A DNA stretch of 64,000 nucleotides from Streptomyces griseoviridis (GCF_005222485.1 NZ_CP029078.1:4301001-4365000), one strand, 5' to 3'. Positions 17,597-26,822 are shown, counted from the stretch's first letter. The notes: generated by a model not told the origin, from the sequence alone. Made by a program: numbers and translations.

Positions 17597-17687
17597 GGTT
17601 CCTGAGAGCCGGTCACGACCGGCGAGAGGGGCCTTTACATCGGACGAACAAGGTTCTGGCGGGCTTCTCAGCGGGCGCTCAGGAACC
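17597..17687. promoter_or_regulatory. inverted repeats upstream of htrA-like gene
   Basis: GGTTCCTGAG (17597-17606) recurs as its reverse complement CTCAGGAACC (17678-17687). A related GGTTCTGG is at 17652, and a palindrome GCCGGTC-AC-GACCGGC lies at 17608-17623. All are within 120 bp upstream of the protease start and may be operators, CssR being the natural candidate. Confidence 0.4.
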
Positions 17688-17716
17688 TCTCATGGTCGCG
17701 GGACAAGCTCTCTCAC

Positions 17717-18910
17717 ATGACCGAGAGCTTCCGCCGCAGCGGCGAGGACGAGCACCCCTACCAGGGCGCCGAGCAGCACAGCCAGCAGCAGGCCGCCTCC
17801 CCCGTGAGCCCCGAGTGGCCGCCCCCGCCGGCCCACCGGCCCGCGCCGGCGCCGGGGTACGAGGCGCAGGCCGGGTACCCCGGACAGGCCGCGTACGGCG
17901 CGCCGGGCGGCTACGGCGGGCACGGCGGCCATGGCAGCCATGGCGACGACGGCCAGGGCGACGGCGGGCACGGCGGGGACACCGCGCTGCTCGCGCCCCC
18001 GGCGGCGCCGCCCGCGAAGCCCCGGCGGGCGCGGGGGCCGCTCGCCCTGCTCGCCGCCGTCGCGATCGTGGCGGCGGCCGTGGGCGGCGGCACCGCCTAC
18101 GCCTTCCAGGAGCTGACCGGCACCGACCAGGTCGCCTCAAGCTCCACCAGCACCACCGTGGTGCCCTCCAGCAAGAAGGGCGACATCGCGGCCATCGCCG
18201 CCGCCGTCAGCCCGAGCATCGTCGAGATCAACGCCACCTCGAACTCCGGTGAGTCCACCGGGTCCGGCGTGATCATCACCAGCGACGGCGAGATCGTCAC
18301 CAACAACCACGTCGTCTCCGGCGCCTCCACGATCAAGGTGCGCACCAGCGACGGCAAGAGCTACACCGCGAAGGTCGTCGGCACCGACAGCAAGAAGGAC
18401 CTCGCCCTGATCAAGCTGGAGAACGCCTCCGGCCTCAAGACGGCCACCCTCGGCAACTCCGCGGGGCTCCAGGTCGGTGACACCGTCGTGGCGATCGGCT
18501 CCCCCGAGGGCCTGACCGGCACCGTCACCAGCGGCATCGTCTCCGCCCTCGACCGGGACGTCACCGTCTCCACCGACGAGAGCCAGAGCCAGGGGCAGGG
18601 CGGCCAGGGCGGCAGCGGGCAGTGGCCGTTCGAGTTCGGCGGCCGGCAGTTCAACGGCGACACCGGCTCCTCCACCACCACGTACAAGGCGATCCAGACC
18701 GACGCCTCGCTCAACCCCGGCAACTCCGGCGGCGCCCTGATCGACATGAACGGCAACATCATCGGTATCAACTCCGCGATGTACTCGGCCAGTTCGTCCA
18801 GCTCCTCGTCCTCGTCGGACGCCGGGAGCGTCGGCCTCGGCTTCGCGATCCCCGTCAACACCGTCAAGTCCGACCTGGCCGCGCTGCGGGCCGGCGGGTC
18901 CGACAGCTGA
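17717..18910 (+). CDS. htrA2: HtrA/DegP-like membrane-anchored serine protease
   Basis: Extracytoplasmic quality-control protease. 397 aa: Gly/Pro/His-rich cytoplasmic tail (1-105), one membrane segment (about 110-130), then a trypsin-fold domain with catalytic H198 (NNHVV), D228 (KKDLAL) and S337 (GNSGGAL). There is no PDZ domain after the protease, so it is shorter than classic DegP. A Ser-rich loop (about 359-368) lies late in the domain. It is followed by the CssR-CssS pair, matching the S. coelicolor/S. lividans htrA2-cssRS secretion-stress locus as I recall it. Expected to be induced by misfolded secreted proteins. Confidence 0.88.
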   Translation: MTESFRRSGEDEHPYQGAEQHSQQQAASPVSPEWPPPPAHRPAPAPGYEAQAGYPGQAAYGAPGGYGGHGGHGSHGDDGQGDGGHGGDTALLAPPAAPPAKPRRARGPLALLAAVAIVAAAVGGGTAYAFQELTGTDQVASSSTSTTVVPSSKKGDIAAIAAAVSPSIVEINATSNSGESTGSGVIITSDGEIVTNNHVVSGASTIKVRTSDGKSYTAKVVGTDSKKDLALIKLENASGLKTATLGNSAGLQVGDTVVAIGSPEGLTGTVTSGIVSALDRDVTVSTDESQSQGQGGQGGSGQWPFEFGGRQFNGDTGSSTTTYKAIQTDASLNPGNSGGALIDMNGNIIGINSAMYSASSSSSSSSSDAGSVGLGFAIPVNTVKSDLAALRAGGSDS

Positions 18911-19061
18911 ACCCCGGCACCACGGGCAGCCGGGAGCACGTCATGATCCAGCAGGTGTCCCACCGGGCCGCGCGCGCCGGGCGGGCTCCCGCACGGGCCG
19001 CGAAACGTGCGAGGCTGACAGAGACCGCCCCCTACCGCCGCACCCCGAGGAACCACGACCG

Positions 19062-19796
19062 ATGAGCCCCGCCGATGGCGACCGTGACCCGCAGCGCATC
19101 CTGATCGTCGACGACGAGCCGGCCGTGCGCGAAGCACTCCAGCGCAGCCTCGCCTTCGAGGGGTACGACACCGAGGTCGCGGTGGACGGCGCGGACGCCC
19201 TGGAGAAGGCCACCGCCTACCAGCCCGACCTGGTCGTCCTCGACATCCAGATGCCGCGCATGGACGGCCTGACCGCCGCCCGCCGGATGCGGGGCGCGGG
19301 CACCACCACACCCATCCTGATGCTGACCGCCCGCGACACCGTCGGCGACCGGGTGACGGGCCTCGACGCGGGGGCCGACGACTACCTCGTCAAGCCGTTC
19401 GAGCTGGACGAGCTGTTCGCCCGCATCCGCGCCCTGCTGCGCCGCAGCTCCTACGCGGCGGCCGTGGCGGGCGCCGTCCAGGAGGACGAGGCGCTCACCT
19501 TCGGCGACCTGCGCATGGACCTCGCCACCCGCGAGGTCACCCGCGCCGGACGCCCGGTGGAGCTGACCCGCACCGAGTTCACGCTCCTGGAGATGTTCCT
19601 CGCGCACCCGCGCCAGGTCCTCACCCGTGAGCAGATCCTGAAGGCCGTCTGGGGCTTCGACTTCGAACCGTCGTCCAATTCGCTCGACGTGTACGTCATG
19701 TACCTGCGCCGCAAGACCGAGGCGGGCGGCGAGCCGCGTCTGGTACACACCGTGCGGGGCGTCGGGTACGTGCTGCGCCAGGGCGGCGCCGAGTGA
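19062..19796 (+). CDS. cssR: CssR, OmpR-family response regulator of secretion stress
   Basis: 244-aa response regulator: receiver domain (about 10-125) with acidic pair D17/D18, phosphoacceptor D61 (LVVLDIQMP) and K111 (LVKPFE), then a winged-helix output domain (about 145-240). ATG at 19062 after GAGGAACC. Its stop overlaps the GTG of cssS (GTGA). Assigned as CssR from its place between an HtrA-type protease and a kinase with a large extracytoplasmic sensor; the S. lividans pair governs HtrA-type protease expression. Confidence 0.88.
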   Translation: MSPADGDRDPQRILIVDDEPAVREALQRSLAFEGYDTEVAVDGADALEKATAYQPDLVVLDIQMPRMDGLTAARRMRGAGTTTPILMLTARDTVGDRVTGLDAGADDYLVKPFELDELFARIRALLRRSSYAAAVAGAVQEDEALTFGDLRMDLATREVTRAGRPVELTRTEFTLLEMFLAHPRQVLTREQILKAVWGFDFEPSSNSLDVYVMYLRRKTEAGGEPRLVHTVRGVGYVLRQGGAE

Positions 19797-21244
19797 GCAA
19801 GGTCGGCCGCCGCTTCCGCGCCCTGCCGATCAGGGCGCGGCTGTCGCTGCTGGTCGCCGCCGCGGTGGCGTTCGCGGTGGCCGCGGTGTCGGTGACCTGC
19901 TGGTTCATCGTGCAGGGGAAGCTGTACGACCAGCTCAACAACGACCTCCAGCGCGGGATGCGCGGCCCCGGCCAGATCCAGCAGGCCGAGATCGCCATCA
20001 ACAACTGCTCCGAGTCGCCGCAGGGCAACGGGTTCTTCCGCAACAACTACTCGCAGGTGGTCACGGAGACCGGCCGGGTCTGCGTCACGGACGACTCGAC
20101 CGGCACGGTCAAGGTCACCCAGGCCGACAAGAACGAGATCAAGGACGGCGACACCTCCCGGGTCTACTTCCGCAACGGCACCGACGGCGACGGCAACGCG
20201 GTGCGGATGATGACCCGCCCGCTCGGCCCCATCACCACGGCGGGCGGGCAGACCGGCCCGTACATCGGACTGATCGTCGCGGTGCCGCTCAAGAGCACCG
20301 AGACCACGCTCAACGACCTGGCCCTGATACTGCTGCTGGTCTCCGGCATCGGGGTGCTCGGCGCCGGGGCCGCGGGGCTCGCCGTGGCGCGGGCCGGGCT
20401 GCGTCCCGTCGACAACCTCACCGAGGCCGTCGAGCACGTCGCCCGCACCGAGGACCTCAGCATCCGCATCCCGATCGAGAACGACGCCGAGGACGAGGTG
20501 GCCCGCCTCTCCCACTCGTTCAACTCGATGACCACGGCCCTCGCCAACTCCCGTGAGCTGCAACAGCAGTTGATCGCGGACGCCGGGCACGAGCTGCGCA
20601 CCCCGCTCACCTCGCTGCGCACCAACATCGAGCTGCTCGCGCGCAGCGAGGAGACCGGGCGCCCGCTGCCCGCCGCCGATCGCAAGGCGCTGCTGGCGTC
20701 GGTGAAGGCGCAGATGACGGAGCTGGCGGCGCTGATCGGCGACCTCCAGGAGCTGGCCCGCGCGGAGGGGCAGCGCGGTGAGCGCGTCCAGGTGGTCTCC
20801 CTGGAGGACACCGTCGAGTCGGCGCTGCGCCGGGCGCGGCTGCGCGGACCCGAACTGACCATCAGCGCCGACCTCCAGCCCTGGTTCGTGCGGGCGGAGC
20901 CGTCGGCGCTCGAGCGGGCGCTCGTCAACATCCTCGACAACGCGGTGAAGTTCAGCCCGGAGGGCGGCACGATCGAGGTGCGTCTCGACGGCGGTGTCCT
21001 GACCGTCCGCGACCACGGCCCCGGCATCCCCGAGGACGAACTCCCGCACGTCTTCGACCGGTTCTGGCGTTCCCCGAGCGCCCGCGCGCTGCCCGGCTCG
21101 GGGCTCGGCCTGTCCATCGTGGCCCGCACGGTGCAGCAGGCGGGCGGCGAGGTGGCGCTGACCCGGGCCCCCGACGGCGGCACGGTGGCCACCGTCCGCC
21201 TGCCCGGCGCCCCCACCCCGCCACCGGCCGACCCGCCGCTGTAG
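19793..21244 (+). CDS. cssS: CssS, sensor histidine kinase of secretion stress
   Basis: 483-aa membrane kinase. TM1 is at about 17-38 and an extracytoplasmic sensor at about 40-165 with two cysteines. TM2 is at about 176-200, HAMP at 200-255, HisKA with H266 (DAGHELRTP), and HATPase with N-box [10 protein letters not shown]1 DHGPGIP and G2 GSGLGLSI. The C-terminus is Pro-rich. GTG start overlaps the cssR stop by 4 bp. Senses envelope or secretion stress by analogy. A strong terminator follows. Confidence 0.88.
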   Translation: MSKVGRRFRALPIRARLSLLVAAAVAFAVAAVSVTCWFIVQGKLYDQLNNDLQRGMRGPGQIQQAEIAINNCSESPQGNGFFRNNYSQVVTETGRVCVTDDSTGTVKVTQADKNEIKDGDTSRVYFRNGTDGDGNAVRMMTRPLGPITTAGGQTGPYIGLIVAVPLKSTETTLNDLALILLLVSGIGVLGAGAAGLAVARAGLRPVDNLTEAVEHVARTEDLSIRIPIENDAEDEVARLSHSFNSMTTALANSRELQQQLIADAGHELRTPLTSLRTNIELLARSEETGRPLPAADRKALLASVKAQMTELAALIGDLQELARAEGQRGERVQVVSLEDTVESALRRARLRGPELTISADLQPWFVRAEPSALERALVNILDNAVKFSPEGGTIEVRLDGGVLTVRDHGPGIPEDELPHVFDRFWRSPSARALPGSGLGLSIVARTVQQAGGEVALTRAPDGGTVATVRLPGAPTPPPADPPL

Positions 21245-21266
21245 CCCGACCAGCCCGACCGCCTCC

Positions 21267-21295
21267 GGGCCCCGGCCTTCCGAAGGCCGGGGCCC
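21267..21295. terminator. bidirectional terminator
   Basis: A perfect 14-bp stem, GGGCCCCGGCCTTC and its complement, with a single-base gap, lies between the convergent cssS and ABC-exporter genes. Confidence 0.85.
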
Positions 21296-21332
21296 GCCGC
21301 TGTGCGGGGCCGGGTCGCCGGCACAGCTCCGC

Positions 21333-23117
21333 TCACCAGCGCAGGATCAGCGTCTCCTCGGTGGTCCGCGGGGTGTCCGTGACGGTGTCCGGGAGAGGGT
21401 GGGCCAGGCGGGCGTAGACGCCGGCCCGGGTGAGGAGTTCGTGGTGGGTGCCGGACTCCACGAGCCGGCCGCCGTCGACGACGAGGACGCGGTCCGCGTC
21501 CGGTGCCAGGCTCAGATCGTGGGTGATCATGATCGTCGTGCGGCCCGCCATCAGCCGGCGCAGCGGCCGTACCACCTGGCGGGCGGCGACCGCGTCGAGG
21601 CCGGCCGTCGGCTCGTCCAGGATCAGCACCGGCGCGGCCCGCAGCATGGCGCGGGCGATGGCGATCCGCTGGAGCTGGCCGCCGGAGAGGGCGGCCGTGC
21701 CGGGGGCGAGGGGGGTGTCGTAGCCGTCGGGCAGGGCGGTGACGAAGTCGTGGGCCGCCGCGTCGCGGGCCGCGCGTTCGATCTCGGCGTCGCTCGCGCC
21801 GGGGCGCCCCCAGCCGATGTTCTCGCGGATCGTGCCGCTGAGGACGAGGGTCTCCTGCGGGAGCAGCGCGACGTTCTCCCGCAGGAAGGCGAGGGGCAGG
21901 TCGGGCAGCGGCACGCCGTCCAGGGTGATCGTGCCGCGCGCCGGGTCGTAGAAGCGGGTCAGCAGTCTGGAGAGGGTCGACTTGCCCGCCCCGCTCGGCC
22001 CGGTGACGACGACGAGTTCGCCGGGTCCCGCGGTGAAGCCGATGTCGCGCAGGGAGGCGCGCGGGGAGCCCGGGTAGCGGAAGGACACCCCGCGCAGGGC
22101 GAGCCGTCCGCGCACCGGCCAGGCGGGGTGCGGGTGTTCGGGGTCGGTGACGGCGGGTTCGGCGTCCAGGATCTCGCCGAGCCGGTGGGCGCCCGCGGTG
22201 GCGGCGGTGAGGCTCAGCCCGAGCTGGCCGAGGCTGCGGACCGGCGGGTAGAGGTAGCCGATGAAGGCGGCGAAGGCGAGGAGCTGGCCGAGGGTCATCC
22301 GGCCGGCCGAGATCTCCCAGACGCCGACGCCGATCACCGCGAGCACGCACACCGTCTCGACGACCTCGACGAACTGCTCGTACAGCTCGCTCAGCCGGGC
22401 CCCGCGCACGGCGGCCCGCATCCAGGCGCGTGCCTCGCGGTCGAGCCGCCGTTCCTCGTCGGCGCCGCGGCCGTACGCCTGGGTGAGGACGACGTTGCCG
22501 AGGGACTCCTCGACGACGGAGGTGATGGCGCCGTCGGCGGCCCGCTCGTCCCGGGACGCCGTCCTGACGCGGCCGGCGAAGCGGCGGGCGGCCAGCAGGA
22601 AGAGCGGGGCGAGGCCGAAGGTGACCAGGGCCAGGCCCCAGCGGAGGTAGAGGGCGGCGCAGGCATAGAACACCGCGGAGAAGGCGGCGGAGATCGCGCC
22701 GACGACCCCGGAGACGACCAGTTGCTCGATGGCCTCGACGTCACCGGTGAGGCGTTCCACGAGGTCGCCTCTGCGGTGCCGCTGGAAGAAGTGCGGGGGC
22801 AGTGTCTGGACGTGCCGGAAGACGGCCGCCCGCAGCCGCAGCACGAAGCGTTCCGCGGTCCAGGTGGCGAGCGAGTTGCCGAGGTAGCCGACGAGCGCGC
22901 CCAGCACGGCCACGCCGAGCCAGGCGCAGGCCGGGGCCCAGAACGCGGTGAGCGAACCGGCTCGCAGGGCGGTGTCGGTGAGGTGCGCGAAGAGCAGGAT
23001 GGAGGCGGTCTCGGCGAGCGCGGACAGCACCACGCAGCCGACGATCACCAGCAGCCGTCCGCGGTCGCCGCGGGTCAGTGGCCAGAAGCGGCGGAAGGCC
23101 GCGCGGACGTCCGTCAT
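21333..23117 (-). CDS. ABC exporter half-transporter (permease-ATPase fusion)
   Basis: 594-aa type IV ABC exporter: six-helix membrane domain (about 15-310) followed by an ATPase domain with Walker A GPSGAGKST, signature LSGGQ and Walker B VLILDEPT. No C39 peptidase domain is fused at the N-terminus, so it would not itself cleave a leader. ATG at 23117 follows GGGAGC. It lies 94 bp downstream of two tandem genes for 41-residue cationic peptides on the same strand, separated by a large hairpin, so the peptides are candidate substrates. A lipid or drug exporter role is the alternative. Probably works as a homodimer. Confidence 0.88.
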   Translation of the reverse strand: MTDVRAAFRRFWPLTRGDRGRLLVIVGCVVLSALAETASILLFAHLTDTALRAGSLTAFWAPACAWLGVAVLGALVGYLGNSLATWTAERFVLRLRAAVFRHVQTLPPHFFQRHRRGDLVERLTGDVEAIEQLVVSGVVGAISAAFSAVFYACAALYLRWGLALVTFGLAPLFLLAARRFAGRVRTASRDERAADGAITSVVEESLGNVVLTQAYGRGADEERRLDREARAWMRAAVRGARLSELYEQFVEVVETVCVLAVIGVGVWEISAGRMTLGQLLAFAAFIGYLYPPVRSLGQLGLSLTAATAGAHRLGEILDAEPAVTDPEHPHPAWPVRGRLALRGVSFRYPGSPRASLRDIGFTAGPGELVVVTGPSGAGKSTLSRLLTRFYDPARGTITLDGVPLPDLPLAFLRENVALLPQETLVLSGTIRENIGWGRPGASDAEIERAARDAAAHDFVTALPDGYDTPLAPGTAALSGGQLQRIAIARAMLRAAPVLILDEPTAGLDAVAARQVVRPLRRLMAGRTTIMITHDLSLAPDADRVLVVDGGRLVESGTHHELLTRAGVYARLAHPLPDTVTDTPRTTEETLILRW

Positions 23118-23145
23118 GTTCGGGTGCTCCCTGGGGTGGGGGTGA

Positions 23146-23209
23146 CACGCCGAGGCGGGGCCGCCGGGCGAGCGTCGTGCGCTCACCGGTGACCCCGCCT
23201 CGTGGCGTG
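23146..23209 (-). terminator. long imperfect hairpin between peptide gene and ABC exporter gene
   Basis: The arms CACGCC-GAGGCGGGG and CCCCGCCTC-GT-GGCGTG enclose a second nested stem (CCGG.CGAGCG / CGCTC.CCGG). It begins just 2 bp after the second peptide stop codon. There is no T-run, so it may be a leaky terminator or RNA-stability element that would make the peptide transcript more abundant than the exporter transcript. Confidence 0.65.
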
Positions 23210-23211
23210 CG

Positions 23212-23337
23212 TCAGCGCTGGTGACCGACCGGGCGGCGGGTGGCGGCCCGCTTCGGCGCGGGCTTCCTGGCGGCCGGCTTCGGGGCCTGGGCGGGCTTGC
23301 GGGTCTTCTTGACGGGGGCGATCTTGTGGAAGCTCAT
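23212..23337 (-). CDS. 41-residue cationic Lys/Pro/Ala-rich peptide (copy A)
   Basis: ATG at 23337 with GAGGAGAA upstream, TGA at 23212. Starts MSFHKIAPVKK and ends RRPVGHQR; the middle alternates Lys/Arg with Pro and Ala. Its first 11 residues are identical to copy B, 160 bp upstream, and both are exactly 41 aa. There is no Cys, no Ser/Thr-rich core and no typical Sec signal. It resembles nothing I can name. Possibilities are an exported antimicrobial or signalling peptide handled by the ABC transporter downstream, or a small nucleic-acid- or ribosome-binding peptide. Confidence 0.75.
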   Translation of the reverse strand: MSFHKIAPVKKTRKPAQAPKPAARKPAPKRAATRRPVGHQR

Positions 23338-23358
23338 GGCGTTCTCCTCGGGTCGGGA

Positions 23359-23413
23359 TCGGAGTCGGGATCAGGATCGGAGTCGGAGTCGGAGTCGGAG
23401 TCGGAGTCGGAGT
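23359..23413. repeat. GGAGTC hexamer repeats upstream of peptide copy A
   Basis: A run of GGAGTC hexamers, preceded by related GGGATC/AGGATC units, occupies the 5' leader of the peptide gene just upstream of its ribosome site. Confidence 0.8.
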
Positions 23414-23460
23414 GCGACTCGGGCTCAGACTCAGGCAAGAAACCTTTTTGCTTGCGCTTG

Positions 23461-23476
23461 ATTTACGTCAGTAAAT
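23461..23476. promoter_or_regulatory. A/T-rich inverted repeat ATTTAC-GTCA-GTAAAT
   Basis: A 6-bp inverted repeat with 4-bp spacer in an A/T-rich stretch between the two peptide genes. It is well placed to be an operator or promoter element for peptide copy A. Confidence 0.45.
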
Positions 23477-23496
23477 TCTGAGTGAGGTTCCCTGAA

Positions 23497-23622
23497 TTAC
23501 TTGTGGCCGACCGGGCGGCGCTTCGGCGCCCGCTTCGGGGCGGGCTTCTCCGCGGCGGCCGGGCGGGCGGCGGGAGCGGCCTTGTGCGCCTTCTTGACCG
23601 GGGCGATCTTGTGGAAGCTCAT
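23497..23622 (-). CDS. 41-residue cationic Lys/Pro/Ala-rich peptide (copy B)
   Basis: ATG at 23622 with AAGGAGAA upstream, TAA stop. Same length and layout as copy A: identical MSFHKIAPVKK start, an Ala/Pro/Lys middle with shared KPAPKRA, and the same RRPVGH near the C-terminus. An in-frame extension to 23691 exists but lacks a ribosome site. The conserved ends and diverged middle suggest that both ends matter functionally, for example as recognition sequences. The 5' region to about 23815 is unusually A/T-rich for this chromosome. Confidence 0.75.
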   Translation of the reverse strand: MSFHKIAPVKKAHKAAPAARPAAAEKPAPKRAPKRRPVGHK

Positions 23623-23828
23623 GGTGTTCTCCTTCGGTTCGGCGACGCCTTCCGCTGCCGCGGCGCCGTTCGCTTTCGACATGGAAAACACTACGGGATA
23701 TTCGAAGCCGGGAAAGCTATTTCACCTTAGACCTGAATAAGACTGGATGTGCATTTCCTCTGAAAATAAAAACTACGTCGCGATCAGGAACCGGACCGGC
23801 GCTCACACAGGTTTTATCCCAGGCATGC

Positions 23829-23863
23829 GAAAGGCGGCCGTGTCGAGGACACGGCCGCCTTTC
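23829..23863. terminator. strong terminator downstream of the 5'-nucleotidase gene
   Basis: A perfect 16-bp stem (GAAAGGCGGCCGTGTC and its complement) with a GAG loop, 37 bp after the nucleotidase stop. It insulates that gene from the peptide locus. Confidence 0.9.
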
Positions 23864-23899
23864 GGGACTCGGGAGGTACGTCCGCTGTGCGGGGAAGGG

Positions 23900-25726
23900 C
23901 TACTGGACGATCGTGATCCGGTTCGTCGTCGGCGGGGCCAGCGGTGCGGCGGCCGAGGAGTTCGCGGTCAGGTAGTCGGTCAGCGCCGCCAGGTCGTCGT
24001 CGCCGACCAGCGGGGAGGTGCCCTGCCCGAGGGTGGTGAAGCCGTCGCCGCCGCCCGCGAGGAACGAGTTCGTCGCGACGCGGTAGGTGGCCGCCGGGTC
24101 GACGGCCGCGCCGTTCAGCTTGATCGAGGCGGTGACGACCCGGTCGGCGCCCGACTTCGTCAGGTCCAGGGTGTACGTCAGGCCCGAGGACGGCTGGAGG
24201 ATCTTCGGGGCGCTCGCGTTGGAGCCGCTCACCTGCTCCTTCAGCACCTGGATCAGCTGGGCGCCGGTGAGGCTCTGGAGGTTCACGGTGTTGGCGAACG
24301 GCTGGACGGTGAAGCCCTCGGCGTAGGTGACCACGCCGTCGCCCTCGGCGCCCGAGGCCGCGTAGGTGAGGCCGGCGCGGACACCGCCCGGGTTCATCAG
24401 CGCGACGCTGGTCGCCGGGTCGAGCTTCTTGCCGTACGCGAGCTGCGCGTCCGCGATCAGGTCGCCCATCGGGGACTCGGTGCCGGTGTTCGGCACGTCG
24501 GCGGAGATGTAGCCGACGGCGCGGTTGCCGATCGGGGCCGCGAGGGTGTTCCACTTGCCGATCAGGCTGGTCATGTCGGCCGCCTTGGGGACGGTCCTGG
24601 TGACCACGTGGTTGGCCGACTTCACCGACGTCCTGGCGATGTCACCGGTGCGGCGGTCGTAGGTCAGCGTGGTGTCGGTGTAGAGCCGGCCGAAGGACGC
24701 GGCCGAGGTCACCATGCGCGGCTTGCCCGCCGGGTCCGGGACCGTGCAGACGTACGCGTTGTGCGTGTGGCCGGTGACCAGCGCGTCCACCGAAGGCGAG
24801 ACGTTCTTCGCGATGTCGACGATCGGGCCGGAGATGCCGCTGCCCGCGCCGGTCGCGTCGCAGTCGTAGTTGTAGTTGCCCGAGGCGGGCAGGCCGCCCT
24901 CGTGGATCAGCGCGACGATCGACTTCACGCCCTGCTTCTGGAGCACCTTGGCGTACTTGTTGATCGTCTCGACCTCGTCCTTGAACGTGAGGCCCTTGAC
25001 GCCCTCGGCGGAGACGACGCCCGGGGTGTTCTCCAGGGTCACGCCGATGAAGCCGATCTTGACGTCCTTCTTCTTCCACACCCAGTACGGCGCGAGGACC
25101 GGCTTGCCGGTCTTCTCCTTGAGCACGTTGGCGGCCAGGTAGGGGAAGTCGGCGCCCTTGAACTTCTTGTCCGTGTAGCAGCCGGCGGTGGGGTGGCAGC
25201 CGCCGTTCTGGAGGCGGCCCAGCTCGGCGGCGCCCTCGTCGAACTCGTGGTTGCCGACCGAGGTGACGTCCAGGTCCAGCTTGTTGAGCGCCTCGATGGT
25301 GGGCTCGTCGTGGAAGAGGCCCGAGATCAGCGGGGAGGCGCCGACCATGTCGCCGCCGGCCGCGGTGATCGAGTACGCGTTGCCCTTGCGGGCCTGGCGC
25401 AGGTGGGTGGCGAGGTACTCCACGCCGCCCGCGTCGACCGTCTTGGTGGTGCCGTCGGCCTGGAGTTCGCTCACCCGGCCCGAGGACCCCGACGGCGGCT
25501 CCAGGTTGCCGTGCAGGTCGTTGAACGACAGCAACTGGACGTCCTGGTAGCGGCTCTGCTGGCTGTGCCCGTGGCCGTGACCCGGCTTGTTGTCGTGCGC
25601 GTCCGCGGGCATCGCGGCGGCCAGCGCGCCGGCCGTGGCGAGCCCCGCCGAGGCCGCCAGGACGCGGAGCGAGCGCCGTCTGAGCCGCTGCCGGCGCGGC
25701 TGGGAGGAGGTGGAGTTGGCAGGCAT
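23900..25726 (-). CDS. secreted 5'-nucleotidase/UDP-sugar hydrolase family protein
   Basis: 608-aa exported metallophosphoesterase. The N-terminus carries an Arg-rich segment (LRRRSLRVLAASAGLA) and a hydrophobic stretch to about residue 43 ending ADAHD, i.e. a Sec or Tat signal. Metal-binding motifs FNDLHGN, GNHEFDEG and GHTHNAY are in the N-terminal metallophosphatase domain, and a 5'-nucleotidase C-terminal domain supplies nucleotide binding. Expected to release phosphate and nucleosides from extracellular nucleotides. No PHO box was found upstream. It has its own terminator. Confidence 0.9.
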   Translation of the reverse strand: MPANSTSSQPRRQRLRRRSLRVLAASAGLATAGALAAAMPADAHDNKPGHGHGHSQQSRYQDVQLLSFNDLHGNLEPPSGSSGRVSELQADGTTKTVDAGGVEYLATHLRQARKGNAYSITAAGGDMVGASPLISGLFHDEPTIEALNKLDLDVTSVGNHEFDEGAAELGRLQNGGCHPTAGCYTDKKFKGADFPYLAANVLKEKTGKPVLAPYWVWKKKDVKIGFIGVTLENTPGVVSAEGVKGLTFKDEVETINKYAKVLQKQGVKSIVALIHEGGLPASGNYNYDCDATGAGSGISGPIVDIAKNVSPSVDALVTGHTHNAYVCTVPDPAGKPRMVTSAASFGRLYTDTTLTYDRRTGDIARTSVKSANHVVTRTVPKAADMTSLIGKWNTLAAPIGNRAVGYISADVPNTGTESPMGDLIADAQLAYGKKLDPATSVALMNPGGVRAGLTYAASGAEGDGVVTYAEGFTVQPFANTVNLQSLTGAQLIQVLKEQVSGSNASAPKILQPSSGLTYTLDLTKSGADRVVTASIKLNGAAVDPAATYRVATNSFLAGGGDGFTTLGQGTSPLVGDDDLAALTDYLTANSSAAAPLAPPTTNRITIVQ

Positions 25727-25882
25727 GCGCCCCCCTGTGTGTCTGCTGAGATGAGTGGGCCCCGTGCGGCGCAGCCTAGGGTCAACGCGCGTAGCGCGAC
25801 AGGGGGTTCCGGGTTACATCCTGGTTTCCCTTTGTCTTTTCCTTTGCTGCCGCTTTGCCGCCTCCTGCGGGCGCCGTCGCCG

Positions 25883-25888
25883 TACCCT
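25883..25888 (+). promoter_or_regulatory. candidate -10 for leaderless mshD
   Basis: TACCCT, exactly 7 nt before the ATG at 25896, without Shine-Dalgarno in between. The -35 is unclear. Confidence 0.35.
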
Positions 25889-25895
25889 CGTACGC

Positions 25896-26822
25896 ATGAC
25901 CAGCGACGACACCGCACGGACCGCCCCGGCCCGCTCCATCGAGACCCGTACCGCGCTCACCCCTGACCAGACCGAGGCCGTCCTCGCCCTGCTCGCCGAG
26001 GCGGCCCGTGAGGACGGCCAGCACGCGGTGTCCGAACAGGGCAGGCTGCATGTGCGCGGCGGCGCCCGGGACGGCATCGCGCATCTGCTGCTGACCGTCG
26101 ACGGCGAACTCGCGGGCTACGCCCAGCTGGAGGACACCGACCCGGTGGAGGCGCCGGCCGCCGAACTCGTCGTCCGCCCGGCCAGGCGCGGGCACGGGCA
26201 CGGGCGGGCGCTGGGGGTGGCGCTGCTGGCCGCGTCCGGGAAGCGGCTGCGGGTGTGGGCGCACGGCGGTCACCCGGCCGCCCGCCACCTCGCGCAGGTC
26301 CTCGGCCTCACCCTGTTCCGCGAACTGCGGCAGATGCGGCGGCCGTTGACCGATCTCGAACTACCCGACCCGGTGCTGCCCGACGGTGTCTCGGTCCGGC
26401 CGTTCGTGCCGGGCCGGGACGACGCGGCGTGGCTCGCGGTGAACGCGGCGGCCTTCGCCCACCACCCCGAGCAGGGCTCCCTCACCCAGCGCGACCTCGA
26501 CGACCGGGTGGCCCAGCCGTGGTTCGACCCGGCCGGGTTCTTCCTCGCCTTCCGCGGCGGGGAACTCGTCGGTTTCCACTGGACGAAGGTGCACGCGGAC
26601 GACGGCCTCGGCGAGGTGTACGTGCTGGGGGTGCGCCCGGGGCAGCAGGGCGGCGGCCTCGGCAAGGCCCTCACCACGATCGGCCTGCGCCACCTCGCCG
26701 CGTCCGGCCTGCCGACGGCGATGCTGTACGTGGACGCCGACAACAAGGCCGCGGTCGCGGTCTACGAGCGGCTCGGGTTCACGACGTACGAGACGGACCT
26801 GATGTACCGCTCGGAATCCTGA
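25896..26822 (+). CDS. mshD: mycothiol synthase (MshD)
   Basis: Catalyses the last step of mycothiol synthesis, acetylation of Cys-GlcN-Ins by acetyl-CoA. 308 aa made of two GNAT domains (about 15-140 and 165-305). The C-terminal active one carries the acetyl-CoA loop RPGQQGGGLGKAL and the terminal ALYVDADN-type strand (MLYVDADNKAAVAVYERLGF split across it). MshD is the usual actinobacterial double-GNAT of this size. The 3' end overlaps the convergent ABC-associated gene by 44 bp. Confidence 0.9.
   Translation: MTSDDTARTAPARSIETRTALTPDQTEAVLALLAEAAREDGQHAVSEQGRLHVRGGARDGIAHLLLTVDGELAGYAQLEDTDPVEAPAAELVVRPARRGHGHGRALGVALLAASGKRLRVWAHGGHPAARHLAQVLGLTLFRELRQMRRPLTDLELPDPVLPDGVSVRPFVPGRDDAAWLAVNAAAFAHHPEQGSLTQRDLDDRVAQPWFDPAGFFLAFRGGELVGFHWTKVHADDGLGEVYVLGVRPGQQGGGLGKALTTIGLRHLAASGLPTAMLYVDADNKAAVAVYERLGFTTYETDLMYRSES

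Noticed and set aside
23212..23622. Lanthipeptide or lasso precursors
   Set aside because: No Cys, few Ser/Thr, no Gly-Gly or leader motif and no modifying enzyme nearby; a known RiPP class cannot be assigned.
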